Assembly: GCF_900142515.1 (NCBI RefSeq)
Contig: NZ_FRBC01000008.1
Span: 40,420-104,419 of the forward strand
Source: Pseudoselenomonas ruminantium
GTDB taxonomy: Bacteria > Bacillota > Negativicutes > Selenomonadales > Selenomonadaceae
Direction: 5' to 3'
DNA length: 64,000 nucleotides
In this document: piece by piece, positions 45,190 through 54,074 of the stretch
How the letters are laid out: every line of letters begins with the position of its first letter
Numbering within the stretch: the stretch's first letter is position 1
The notes under the pieces: generated by a model
Told to the model about the DNA's origin: nothing
Database searches by the model: none
What the model saw: only the letters and a program-made list of their open reading frames with translations
Translations under genes and position numbers: made by a program

Positions 45190-46044
45190 TTATGCCCCAT
45201 CAGAGAATGCCTCAACTATCTCCTGATAATACTTTACACCGTCTTCATCATTATTCTGCATGCTTTGTTCCCATCTTCTCTGAGCAAAATTTAATAACCG
45301 CCCATCAATGCCAATAGGGATTTTGTACTCACGGGCAATTTGTAAAATTTCTTCTTCACTTGGTTCTTCAATTTCCTTCCCTGTCGTTTCCTCAATGTAT
45401 CCCAATTCACCATTAGCTCGTTCAATGTCATCATCATCAACGGCAAAAGCTAAACTTAGAAAATAGCTCGCTATCGCAGCATCCCATTTTTCCTCTTCTA
45501 TGAACCCATATCCCCTGTCACGATAAATTCTTGTCAAATGTTGTGGCCGAAACACATATTTATAGGCCTCCTTAGCTTCACGATGCAGGTTTTCTATATC
45601 TTCCTGATTTCTGAAAATATTAATTCGCTCAAATCGCAAATCCATTGAACATGGATTCCATTCCAGCCCCATCCGCAAAGTATTTAAAGCCTGCTCAAAT
45701 TCCCCCAGCTCTACCAAAGCATAGCCACAATAATAATAGAGATCTGTTATTGGTTCAGTACGCCAAATTACATTTGGCGCTGTCTTGACACGTTTTTTAT
45801 TCTTTTTACTCTTTGTGTTAATCCCCGACAGAAAGTTTATAAATATTTCAAACTGAAACATTTCATCAAAAGCATAGTATTCTTCAAATCCATATACTTT
45901 AAATTTCTTGACCTTTTTAATTTCTTCTTTCAGCAACGCTACAGCTTCACTATATTCTTTCTTATCAAGCAAATCTTTCGCCTTATCACAAACATTCTCA
46001 ACATTCGAAAAGGCATTTGCTACTTCCTGATTAGCATATAACAT
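45190..46044 (-). CDS. TPR-repeat protein
   Basis: About 284 residues from ATG at 46044 with TGGGGAT upstream. TPR-like helical pairs run through it: AKDLLDKKEYSEAVALLKEEI near the N-terminus, LYYYCGYALVELGEFEQALNTLRMGLEWNP in the middle, and RGYGFIEEEKWDAAIASYFLSLAFAV. A basic stretch (SKKNKKRVK) splits the first two. The C-terminus (EEEILQIAREYKIPIGIDGRLLNF) is shared with no family I know. It lies 33 bp after the Sel1/HPr-like gene; probably the same operon. Confidence 0.75.
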   Translation of the reverse strand: MLYANQEVANAFSNVENVCDKAKDLLDKKEYSEAVALLKEEIKKVKKFKVYGFEEYYAFDEMFQFEIFINFLSGINTKSKKNKKRVKTAPNVIWRTEPITDLYYYCGYALVELGEFEQALNTLRMGLEWNPCSMDLRFERINIFRNQEDIENLHREAKEAYKYVFRPQHLTRIYRDRGYGFIEEEKWDAAIASYFLSLAFAVDDDDIERANGELGYIEETTGKEIEEPSEEEILQIAREYKIPIGIDGRLLNFAQRRWEQSMQNNDEDGVKYYQEIVEAFSDGA

Positions 46045-46077
46045 AACTGTTATCCCCACAATTCTAATATATTTTTA

Positions 46078-47586
46078 TTATTGTTCCCCAAAACGATTTA
46101 TAATCAACTTAGCCAAACTTCTGACAGCTTCTTCAGCATCTTCTCCGCTTGCCCATATCTCGATTTCCGTCCCTTTACTCATACCTAAAGCCTCAATCAT
46201 CAAGACATGCTTTGCATTCACTTTATGATTTCCCCTATGAATCTCTATATTAGAATCAAATCTATTTGCCATCCCTGCTAATATGGAAGCTGACCTTTCA
46301 CATATTCCTGTGTAGTTTTTCACACGAACTGTAGATTTAGCTGTTTCTCCTTCCACAATGACCTCTGGTTCTTCTTCCATATTTTCTATATCAAGATTCC
46401 ATTTGCCCTCTTTGACCATTTTGACCAGCATACGTTCTCCATCAAGCGAAGTGTTCAAACCGTTCCCAGAAAACATCGTCCTTTGTGCCAATCTCCATGC
46501 GGTTTCATAATCACCTTCATTACATGCTGCCTCAGCCTCAGCCAGAAAATCCCTTTTCCTATTTTCTTCAAACCAAGTCCTTGAATAATCCTTCCCTATA
46601 TTGAAGAAGTCTACACTATCTTCCATTTCTCTCCCAAACCAATTTCTATGCTTCCAGCGACAGATATCTTCCAGTTCTCTATCTATCCCCCCAGGCTCAT
46701 CAAAGCACAAATTTCCCATCTCCAACGCATAGATAGCATCTTTGGAGGACTCAGCCAAGGAATAATTATCATATGCCTCCCTCATACGCGCTCTACACTG
46801 ACCGTAACCATAGTAGTATATATGTCCCAAAGTAAAAGCTGCCCATCCATCACCGGTCTTGGTCGCACTTCTCAGCCATCTCATTTCCTTTCTCAGCTTA
46901 AGTTCTCTGTTTTTCTTGCCCTCTTCTACTAAAGTACCCGCCATGTATTCCCTGCCAATGCGTCCAATCAATTCCATCCCACTTCTCTGCACAATCCTGT
47001 CCAGCCAGAGCGTATACCTCTTGTTTAAGTCATCTGCATATGCCTCCCTGGCCTGCTTCATATAGGAGCGCGCTTTTTCTTCGTCTTTTGCCGAACAAAG
47101 CGTGCCTTTTTCATAGACCTTTCCCAGAAAGACCATCGCTTTCACATCACCAGCAGCTGCCTTTTTCTCTTTTTCTCTGATTATCTGGGGAAACTCCTTA
47201 AAAAGCCCTATCTTTCCATACAGTTCTTTACATTTTTTGTCATACACACGCTTCATCCTTTTAATCCAGTCATCCGTCTTTGATGATACGACAACCTCTG
47301 ACTTTAGCGAAAAACCTTTCCGCCACCACCGATAGGGCACTTTGCGAACTGTCCATTCCGGCTCCCTACTTGCCATCTCCAATATCCCCTGCTGCGTACA
47401 GCCCTCTCCCACTTCCGCAGCAAGCTGCCCCATTTGTGGATTCTGCTGTGCCTTTTCCAGCGCCTCATCAAGATTATATTTTTGGCGAATATCTGCAAAG
47501 CCCTGCATACATTCGCTGACAAATCGGTCCTCGTCAAAAGCCGTATCTTTATCAGACTGGAAAGGCGGTTGCATAGTAGCTGTCAT
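46078..47586 (-). CDS. Sel1-repeat protein with C-terminal HPr-like domain
   Basis: About 502 residues from ATG at 47586 (GAGGGGTG upstream). The first about 75 residues are the shared module (FVSECMQGFADIRQKYNLDE... GCTQQGILEM). Sel1-type repeats occupy about 140-340 (GDVKAMVFLGKVYEKGTLC; GDGWAAFTLGHIYYYGYG). The last about 88 residues are a clear HPr fold: STVRVKNYTGICERSASIL, NAKHVLMIEALGMSKGTEIEI, GEDAEEAVRSLAKLI. In true HPr the loop is G-x-H-A-R-P-A; here histidine is replaced by cysteine, and the regulatory serine by histidine (KHV for KSI). PTS phosphotransfer is therefore unlikely; a protein-docking role is plausible. Confidence 0.82.
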   Translation of the reverse strand: MTATMQPPFQSDKDTAFDEDRFVSECMQGFADIRQKYNLDEALEKAQQNPQMGQLAAEVGEGCTQQGILEMASREPEWTVRKVPYRWWRKGFSLKSEVVVSSKTDDWIKRMKRVYDKKCKELYGKIGLFKEFPQIIREKEKKAAAGDVKAMVFLGKVYEKGTLCSAKDEEKARSYMKQAREAYADDLNKRYTLWLDRIVQRSGMELIGRIGREYMAGTLVEEGKKNRELKLRKEMRWLRSATKTGDGWAAFTLGHIYYYGYGQCRARMREAYDNYSLAESSKDAIYALEMGNLCFDEPGGIDRELEDICRWKHRNWFGREMEDSVDFFNIGKDYSRTWFEENRKRDFLAEAEAACNEGDYETAWRLAQRTMFSGNGLNTSLDGERMLVKMVKEGKWNLDIENMEEEPEVIVEGETAKSTVRVKNYTGICERSASILAGMANRFDSNIEIHRGNHKVNAKHVLMIEALGMSKGTEIEIWASGEDAEEAVRSLAKLIINRFGEQ

Positions 47587-47612
47587 AATCTTCACCCCTC
47601 TTACGTAGCAGG

Positions 47613-47643
47613 AAAAGCACAGACTCAATCGTCCTGTGCTTTT
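47613..47643 (-). terminator. AGCACAG-type hairpin terminator, copy 4
   Basis: AAAAGCACAG and CTGTGCTTTT arms around an 11-base loop, past the stop of the large Sel1 gene at 47689. Confidence 0.8.
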
Positions 47644-47688
47644 CAGTTATATAATATGCATCTAATAGATGCGGATCTTGACATTCGA

Positions 47689-49242
47689 TTACGACAAATC
47701 TGCCAAACGCTGTTCAGCCTCTTCACTGCCTGCGTCTTTTGCCTTTTCGTACCATTCCTTGCCTTTGGTCAAATCCTGCTTGACATTTCCACCGCCATCA
47801 CAATAAATATCTCCTAGGGCTAGCATTGCCGTTGCATAGCCATGCGCAGCCGATTTTTCGTACCATTCTACAGCCTTAGCCATATCTTGCTCAACGCCCG
47901 AGCCTTCCATATACAAATCGCCAATTCTAGCTTCTGCTATATGCTGATATGTATTTTCGTCATTTGCAGCCTTCAGGTATAGTTCCATCGCCTTGTCAAA
48001 ATCATCATTGTAATAGTAAATAGTACCTAACGGCATCAACGGCGTTTCATTCCCTGCCGCAATAGCCTTTTCAAACCACTCTTTAGCAATGGAATAATCT
48101 TTCTCTACGCCATTGCCGAAATAATAAATATCGCCAATTTCATTCATGGCATCTTCATCACCATAATCTGCTGCACGCATATACCAGGCCAAAGCAGCAA
48201 CATAATCCTGTTCCACACCTTCTCCATTTCCATAGCAATAACCAATGTTATTCATCGCTATAACATCGCCTAATTGGGCAGCCTGCAATGACCAGTAGGC
48301 ACTCTGTCCAACATCCTGTTCAACTCCATCCCCACGGCTATACATAGCCCCCAAGGCCCGCATTGCCGCTGCATTACCATTATTGGCAGCTTTTTGATAC
48401 CACTCTACCGCTTTGCCAAAATTCTCCTCAACACCTTCACCGAATTGATACATCGTACCGATTTTATTTTCTGCCTCCGCTTGAAACTGATTCCCCTCAA
48501 CAGCCGCTCGCCGGAAACAATCTAACGCTTCACCATACTGTTCTTCATCGTAATAAATTTCTCCATACCAAAATAGGATATTCTCTTCACCGGCTTCCAA
48601 CGCTTTGTCGTAATATTCTTTAGCTTTATCGTAATTTACTTCCTTACCTAAACCATGATGATAAGCCTCGCCTAAATGCCCAAAAGCAAGATAATTACCA
48701 TTATAAGAGTTCGCTGCCTTTTCAAACCAATAATTGGCAATGATATAATCTTGTTTAACACCATCTCCATCATAATAAAGTTGCCCTAAGTCAACCATAG
48801 CTGCAATTTCACCATTACCAGCTGCCCGTTGATAATAATCCAAAGCTTTAGGAAAATCTTCCTCTTTTCCTAAACCATAGCGGTAAGCCTTAGCCAATCC
48901 ATAATAGCCATAGTATTTATTATCACCACCTTCTTTTACCTGTTTTTCATAACATTCAACAGCCTTGTCATAATTTTCCATTTCCTCATAAACATCACCT
49001 AAGGGATACCAACCATTTACATCCCCAGCATCTATTATTTTTTGATACCAATTGATAGCTTTTTCATAGGATTGTTCCACTCCATGACCACGCTGATACA
49101 TATATCCCATCTGATACCATCCATCATGATCACCAGCATCCGCAGCCTGCTGATAATATCGGACAGCCTTCTCCATATTCCCCTTTAACTGCTCTTGGCG
49201 CCCTAAGCCCATCAAATCTTCCGTTTTTACTTCCTTAGGCAT
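47689..49242 (-). CDS. Large Sel1-like repeat protein
   Basis: A 517-residue protein made almost wholly of Sel1-like repeats of 34-38 residues, about fourteen of them, of the form AMRALGAMYSRGDGVEQDVGQSAYWSLQAA. They form a continuous superhelical scaffold for protein binding. No signal peptide, membrane segment or extra domain is visible, so it is cytoplasmic. It lacks the HPr-like domain and the N-terminal module of its neighbours. GGGAGGAG precedes the start. The neighbours on both sides are also Sel1 proteins. Confidence 0.9.
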   Translation of the reverse strand: MPKEVKTEDLMGLGRQEQLKGNMEKAVRYYQQAADAGDHDGWYQMGYMYQRGHGVEQSYEKAINWYQKIIDAGDVNGWYPLGDVYEEMENYDKAVECYEKQVKEGGDNKYYGYYGLAKAYRYGLGKEEDFPKALDYYQRAAGNGEIAAMVDLGQLYYDGDGVKQDYIIANYWFEKAANSYNGNYLAFGHLGEAYHHGLGKEVNYDKAKEYYDKALEAGEENILFWYGEIYYDEEQYGEALDCFRRAAVEGNQFQAEAENKIGTMYQFGEGVEENFGKAVEWYQKAANNGNAAAMRALGAMYSRGDGVEQDVGQSAYWSLQAAQLGDVIAMNNIGYCYGNGEGVEQDYVAALAWYMRAADYGDEDAMNEIGDIYYFGNGVEKDYSIAKEWFEKAIAAGNETPLMPLGTIYYYNDDFDKAMELYLKAANDENTYQHIAEARIGDLYMEGSGVEQDMAKAVEWYEKSAAHGYATAMLALGDIYCDGGGNVKQDLTKGKEWYEKAKDAGSEEAEQRLADLS

Positions 49243-49265
49243 TTTTGACTCCTCCCATCTGTTAA

Positions 49266-49487
49266 TCAGTAATTCGCTAGCTTTTCCTTAGCATTCAACA
49301 GCCACCTTCCAACGAACGGTTCCAAAATAACAAAGGCATAGCATCCAACTATATCCTGACACATATTTTTGCACATATCGATGAACATGTCAGTTTCACA
49401 ATTATAGTGTCTTCTAAAACGGTCAGCATGATCATCTACTATTTTATTGTTATCTTCAACTTTTTCATCGAGGCCTGTAATTTCCAT
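49266..49487 (-). CDS. Small protein with cysteine-rich C-terminal helix
   Basis: About 73 residues from ATG at 49487 (GAAGGTGAT upstream). The N-terminal half is charged (EKVEDNNKIVDDHADRFRRHY). The C-terminal half holds three cysteines in a helix-like pattern (CETDMFIDMCKNMCQDIVGCYAFVILEPF) and may be weakly membrane-associated. No family is recognised. It fits between two Sel1 genes with short spacing, so probably is translated with them. Confidence 0.6.
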   Translation of the reverse strand: MEITGLDEKVEDNNKIVDDHADRFRRHYNCETDMFIDMCKNMCQDIVGCYAFVILEPFVGRWLLNAKEKLANY

Positions 49488-49519
49488 GCCAGTATCACCT
49501 TCCATCCAGCACTAAATAG

Positions 49520-50989
49520 CTAAAAAAATTTTTCCAAACGCTTCAACGCTAAGCCATTACCATTTATCAACGACATATAATAACATTTTATAGCGCTATT
49601 TCTTCTTTGAACACATGGAATCTTTTTTTGCCAGTACATATCTCCCAATTCTATTGAGTATACAGGATTAACAGAATCCGATGCTAATTTATAATATTCA
49701 TACGCTTTACTGATACGAACACCCCAAGCGCCATATCCATAATAGCAAATATTACCCAAAGTAAAGGCTGCCCATCCATCACTGGCTTTGGCTTTTTCAT
49801 TCAACCATTTAAACTCTGCCTTAATTTTATTCTTCTTATCTTCTTGCTTTTCAGTAACCAAACTACCTTCTATGTATTTAGCTCCAATAATGCCGATAGT
49901 TTTCAAGCCACTCTCTTCTACCACATTATCCAACCATCTCTTATATTTTTGCATAAAATCATCATCTAATGATTCTGCGATATCATATATACGCAACAAA
50001 TCCAACATTGACCCAACATTTCCTAAGTCAGCAGCTTTTCTATGATACTCCTCTGCTATGTTACTCAATTCATCCTTATTTTTAGAATACTGAATATCAG
50101 CAGCTATGCGATGATAGCACAAAGCCAACGCTTCTTTATCATCACCACATGCAACTATAGCCTTATCATACCAGAACTTTACTTTAGAAAAATCGTATTC
50201 TCTATCAAAACTAACATTTCCAATATATACTTTATCAGTTTTATCACTAGCACCTCCACCTAAATAAGTGCTCCCCAGCAATAGCATCGCCTTACAATTG
50301 CCATTGCTAGCTGCTTTTTCATATAGCGTTATCGCTTTTTCAGCATTGGTTTCTACACATTCTCCCAGCGAATAACATCTTGCCATACCGAACCAACCAT
50401 CGGCACTGTTGCTCTCTGCCGCCATTTGATAGTATTTAAATGATTTCTTCACATCACGACGGCACAACATACCTTCGTGATAGGCATCACCTAAAAAAAC
50501 CATCGCCCCCACATCACCACTTGAAGCCATTTTTTCTTTCTCAGCCAACATTTCTTCAATACTTTTCAATTCATCGATTTTCTTACACAACTCCTTACAT
50601 TTTTTGTCATAATACTGACAAGCCTTTTTAAGCATATAAACCAAAGTACCACAAGGTATCATTTCACTAATTTCATGAAATCCAGAAAAAGGATTTGATA
50701 TAAATTGATCGAATATCCCCCCAAATCCATCATCATCTAACCATTTTTCTCTATATCGCATAATTCCTTCTTTTGTCATCCCATCTATAACAGGTATGCT
50801 ATAGTGATTTAACATTGGTTTTGACTTCACCCAGTTTAACGTTTCCGAATCAAGATGATTCCAAGAACGGATACTATCAAATAAGGGCAAGCATTCCTCA
50901 ATAAATATTTTTTCATCAAATTCGAGATTTAAGTATTTAACTGCTCGCTGATAAAATCGAACCCAAGGGGACTCATAATTAATTTGCAT
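49520..50989 (-). CDS. Sel1-repeat protein, third member of the island family
   Basis: 489 residues. The N-terminal module (FIEECLPLFDSIRSWNHLDSETL... GMTKEGIMRY) is shared with the 41464 and 46078 proteins but has no HPr-like domain attached. Sel1 repeats follow: GDVGAMVFLGDAYHEGMLC, SADGWFGMARCYSLGECVETNAEKA, then SDGWAAFTLGNICYYGYG near the end. Codon use is more AT-rich than in the core genes of the window, in line with transferred DNA. It lies 45 bp downstream of the terminator that closes the GTPase/HerA operon, so it starts a new transcript. Confidence 0.8.
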   Translation of the reverse strand: MQINYESPWVRFYQRAVKYLNLEFDEKIFIEECLPLFDSIRSWNHLDSETLNWVKSKPMLNHYSIPVIDGMTKEGIMRYREKWLDDDGFGGIFDQFISNPFSGFHEISEMIPCGTLVYMLKKACQYYDKKCKELCKKIDELKSIEEMLAEKEKMASSGDVGAMVFLGDAYHEGMLCRRDVKKSFKYYQMAAESNSADGWFGMARCYSLGECVETNAEKAITLYEKAASNGNCKAMLLLGSTYLGGGASDKTDKVYIGNVSFDREYDFSKVKFWYDKAIVACGDDKEALALCYHRIAADIQYSKNKDELSNIAEEYHRKAADLGNVGSMLDLLRIYDIAESLDDDFMQKYKRWLDNVVEESGLKTIGIIGAKYIEGSLVTEKQEDKKNKIKAEFKWLNEKAKASDGWAAFTLGNICYYGYGAWGVRISKAYEYYKLASDSVNPVYSIELGDMYWQKKIPCVQRRNSAIKCYYMSLINGNGLALKRLEKFF

Positions 50990-51033
50990 ATTAACTGTCT
51001 CCTATTATTATTGATTGTAACACGTAACAATAC

Positions 51034-51066
51034 AAAAAAGGTTGCCACACAGGCAACCTTAATTTT
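51034..51066. terminator. Strong terminator closing the GTPase-HerA-toxin operon
   Basis: AAGGTTGCC pairs perfectly with GGCAACCTT around five bases, with T6 on the minus strand and a T-run on the other strand as well. It lies 47 bp past the YaaW-family gene. Confidence 0.9.
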
Positions 51067-51113
51067 TTCTTAACTAAGACTCAAATCAGCCTGTGCCTAT
51101 CTTTACAGCATCA

Positions 51114-51875
51114 TCAAGACCGTCCACTTTCTAAGCGCAATATTTCTTTAGTTTTCATACGAATATATGCAACTTGTACGACCGCTGGTATTGTGACCCT
51201 GTATGCAGGCCCAGCAATATCTACCAAAGTCCATAAAGCAGTCAAAGCAATTCCCAAAGGTCCAGCCAATGCCCCCATGGCTCTTGTTATTGTTGCATTT
51301 GCTGTTAAAGATAATCCTCTACCAAGAAGCGCCTTTGCTACAGCATTAGCTACTATTACTGCTATCTGATACGCGAAGAATCCCCCTTTAAATATACCAG
51401 CTTGTAATGCCGCAATCAAAGCTTCTTTGGTAAAATCAGTTGTCTTCAAATCCAACTCATCTATTATCTTTTTTAATTCTTCACTATTCATTTTATCAAT
51501 AGCGTCTATTATAATTTTTTGCAATAAATTCATCTCTATTATTTCAATAGAAGCTTTAGAATTATAATTTACTTTCATCTTATCGCAAACATCACATAGA
51601 ATTTCTCTATACAGGACTCCTTCACCATTACCAAATATATTTCTAACTAAATTGGCAATACTATTTCCACCAAAATGCTGTAATTCACCAGCAATTTCTT
51701 GCCAGTATTTACTTGGTTTATCAGGACATTTTTTATAACCTTCTGTCAAAGTTAACTCTTCTGTCAGCCTTGGGCTGCCATCTTTGTCTTTAATTAGATA
51801 ATCCACTAATATCTGTAAATCCTCATCACTAGCAGATGCTAAAATTTCTAAATCTTTATCCTTACAATAAGCCAT
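51114..51875 (-). CDS. YaaW/UPF0174 family protein (DUF3944 domain)
   Basis: About 253 residues from ATG at 51875, preceded by GAGGAG. The N-terminal DUF3944 part is DKDLEILASASDEDLQILVDYLIKDKDG...LTEEL. The C-terminal UPF0174 part is LQHFGGNSIANLVR... GVLYREILCDVCDKMKVNY, then KALLGRGLSLTANATITRAMGALAGPLGIALTALWTLVDIAGPAYRVTIPAVVQVAYIR, rich in glycine and small residues and possibly membrane-active. E. coli YaaW has no firm biochemical role. Last gene of the operon before the terminator. Confidence 0.88.
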   Translation of the reverse strand: MAYCKDKDLEILASASDEDLQILVDYLIKDKDGSPRLTEELTLTEGYKKCPDKPSKYWQEIAGELQHFGGNSIANLVRNIFGNGEGVLYREILCDVCDKMKVNYNSKASIEIIEMNLLQKIIIDAIDKMNSEELKKIIDELDLKTTDFTKEALIAALQAGIFKGGFFAYQIAVIVANAVAKALLGRGLSLTANATITRAMGALAGPLGIALTALWTLVDIAGPAYRVTIPAVVQVAYIRMKTKEILRLESGRS

Positions 51876-51906
51876 AACCCCACTCCTCTGCATAAATATA
51901 CGATTT

Positions 51907-52977
51907 TTAAAGTGCCCACAAAACAGATTTTCCTTCCAAATTGTTCAGTCTAACATTACTAAGTTGTATTCGTTCTTGTATTGAAAAAACATGTTTCCCC
52001 TCAATCAACAACTGCCCATCATCAATCCATTCATGAGTAATATTAGCTGCAACTAACAAAAATAAGCGTAAGCGTTTTTCTTCTAGAATTTGTATCCATT
52101 CATCACCATTAGGAACCTCAAAAATACTACCACCATGATGCATTATCAATAAATCACTTTCATTAACTTTTACATCTTCTATTAATTTATACCATATCCC
52201 ATTTTCTTCACCATTTTCATCTTGTATATATATAGCCTCATCCGTAAATATAAAATATTCATTAGCACCAAAATGATTATTTTTGACTGTATATCCTATA
52301 ACATCTTGATTATTAGATAAGATTTCTTCCTTAATCGTTGAATTGAGCTCCTGTAGGCACAATAATTTTTCATTCACAACGCCATAATCAATAACTGTTT
52401 TCGAAATATCCCTTATTCCATCTCGCCAAATCCTATCACCTTTCAACAACTTACCATGCATAATTACACCCAATAACTCTGCCATATTATTTGGCGATGA
52501 AATCACCGCTCTTTTTCCATTTCTATGCTCTAGATTTGCAGATTTTTCAAACCAATATAAAGCCTTATATTTATCTCTATCTTCCTTTTTTATAAATTTA
52601 CCTAAATGATACATACCTTCCGGATCAACCAACTCAGCAGCAGCCATAAAACATGCTTTTGCTTTTCTTAGTTCCTCTAACTTCCAATGAATATTTCCCA
52701 TACGGATAAAACCATCCGTCTTATCCAATTCGGTAGCTTTCTCATACCACTTTAACGCTGTATTATAGTTTTTCTTCTCTAATTCGTAATCTCCCAAATC
52801 CAGTGCAGCATCGCCACTTCCGTATTCACAAGCCTTCTCTAACAACATTAGATATTTTGAAGTATTCGTATATCTGTATTTCAAAGCTTGAAGGTAAATA
52901 TCCCATGCAGTTTCTTCTGGAACAACCTCTGAATAATTTGATTTAACTTTAGCATAATTATCATCCTTTATTATCAT
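51907..52977 (-). CDS. TPR/Sel1-like protein with possible C-terminal PH-like domain
   Basis: 356 residues. The N-terminal about 165 residues are TPR/Sel1-type repeats (ALDLGDYELEKKNYNTALKWYEKATELDK; FIRMGNIHWKLEELRKAKACFMAAAEL). The C-terminal about 150 residues are not repeats: FTDEAIYIQDENGEENGIWYKLIEDVKVNESDLLIMH alternates strands and turns much like the PH/GRAM-type domains of bacterial membrane-protein systems, but I am not sure. It has a 57-bp gap after the immunity gene and lies in the same operon. Confidence 0.7.
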   Translation of the reverse strand: MIIKDDNYAKVKSNYSEVVPEETAWDIYLQALKYRYTNTSKYLMLLEKACEYGSGDAALDLGDYELEKKNYNTALKWYEKATELDKTDGFIRMGNIHWKLEELRKAKACFMAAAELVDPEGMYHLGKFIKKEDRDKYKALYWFEKSANLEHRNGKRAVISSPNNMAELLGVIMHGKLLKGDRIWRDGIRDISKTVIDYGVVNEKLLCLQELNSTIKEEILSNNQDVIGYTVKNNHFGANEYFIFTDEAIYIQDENGEENGIWYKLIEDVKVNESDLLIMHHGGSIFEVPNGDEWIQILEEKRLRLFLLVAANITHEWIDDGQLLIEGKHVFSIQERIQLSNVRLNNLEGKSVLWAL

Positions 52978-53034
52978 CTAAATTCCCCTCCACAAACATC
53001 AAATTCTCTTCCCTAAATTGTGAAAAGCATTCTT

Positions 53035-53595
53035 TTACACACAAGATGTACGTAAGAAATCTGTCACATTGATATTGACCTTAGCCATTGCTTCATCAAA
53101 AGCATCGACACCATGCTTTTCAATGAAATCTTTCTCGTCATCTCGAATTGGAACGGCTAAAAGCCAAGTAACACAAGTGTCATCAGTAAGCAAGGGCTTA
53201 TATTTATCCCAAAAGACTGGTGACATCAGTATTACATGGCGCAAATTAGTCTGCGTCACATAGGGGCTAATTACATTTTCGACAATCATGCCAAAATAGC
53301 AGTCTCCCATATCCTGTATCTCAAACGCAACTTGAGATAATATCTGCCCAAACACATCTGTACCAGCCAAACCGGCCATCAACAGTTCTACTCTTAAATC
53401 CTTACCATCTTCCGTTGTCTTAGCAATATCGAATGCCGATAATCCAATCGTTGCAATAGTTGTATCTTCAGAATTATTTTCTTTGCACTCCATGATATCA
53501 ATAGATTTTGATTCATCTTCATTATAGTAAGCATTTACGGTTGGCTGTCCACCAATAAATTCTAATGCATGTTGAGCAATTTTCTTTGCTTCCAT
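53035..53595 (-). CDS. SUFU-family immunity/antitoxin protein
   Basis: 186 residues similar in layout to the SUFU domain (suppressor-of-fused) used as immunity protein in polymorphic toxin systems, and to the YqcF-type antitoxins: TTIATIGLSAFDIAK... RVELLMAGLAG... FGQILSQVAFEIQDMG... YVTQTNLRHVILMSPVFWDK... VTWLLAVPIRDDEKDFIEKHGVDAFDE. SUFU immunity proteins block a partner nuclease. It is directly downstream (20-bp gap) of the GH-E nuclease gene, which is the probable partner. GAGGTGAT precedes the start. Confidence 0.85.
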   Translation of the reverse strand: MEAKKIAQHALEFIGGQPTVNAYYNEDESKSIDIMECKENNSEDTTIATIGLSAFDIAKTTEDGKDLRVELLMAGLAGTDVFGQILSQVAFEIQDMGDCYFGMIVENVISPYVTQTNLRHVILMSPVFWDKYKPLLTDDTCVTWLLAVPIRDDEKDFIEKHGVDAFDEAMAKVNINVTDFLRTSCV

Positions 53596-53615
53596 AAATC
53601 AATCACCTCATATAT

Positions 53616-54074
53616 TTAGGTTCCAAAATATTCACCTGTTTTGTTTTCACCACGGTGGGAACGATTGGAACTCGGTAATTCCGGGCGAAGGTTGTCTGGA
53701 TTGTTATATTCCTTGATAAACTGTTCCCTTGAAATTCCGCGTTCCATGGCGCTTTTTTGATGTTTGCTGAATTCATGACCTGGCTTATGCCCCATATCCC
53801 AAGGCTTATCCTTTGACATATATTTACCTGTTACCGGATCTCTTACCCTGCCATGAGCATCTTTTGCTTTATTCCATACTTCGTCCCGAATCCCCTTTTT
53901 CCAACCTGGACGTGAATAATCAACATTTCTTCCCGGCACATCTGCCTTGCTGCGGCCTATATCCCTTACATTATTCCGTTGCGGTATATCACGAGATTTT
54001 GGAAATTCTATACGATTCGCACGTCGGGCATCAGGATTTCTAACTGTATTGATATCTCTGTTATACTGCCTCAT
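53616..54074 (-). CDS. GH-E family nuclease toxin domain
   Basis: About 152 residues from ATG at 54074, chosen because AGGAGG lies upstream and its ATG overlaps the previous stop as ATGA; the longer frame to 54167 is an unlikely extension. The N-terminal about 65 residues are Arg/Asn/Asp-rich and unstructured-looking. The C-terminal half carries the GH-E motif: KPWDMGHKPGHEFSKHQ (the Gly-His pair and Glu), then NPDNLRPELPSSNRSHRGE. GH-E toxins, related to HNH nucleases, degrade nucleic acids and are typical tips of polymorphic toxins. There is no secretion or delivery domain on this protein itself. Confidence 0.85.
   Translation of the reverse strand: MRQYNRDINTVRNPDARRANRIEFPKSRDIPQRNNVRDIGRSKADVPGRNVDYSRPGWKKGIRDEVWNKAKDAHGRVRDPVTGKYMSKDKPWDMGHKPGHEFSKHQKSAMERGISREQFIKEYNNPDNLRPELPSSNRSHRGENKTGEYFGT

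Noticed and set aside
39015..47643. CRISPR array
   Set aside because: The recurring hairpins are kilobases apart between genes, not regularly spaced direct repeats; no cas gene is present.
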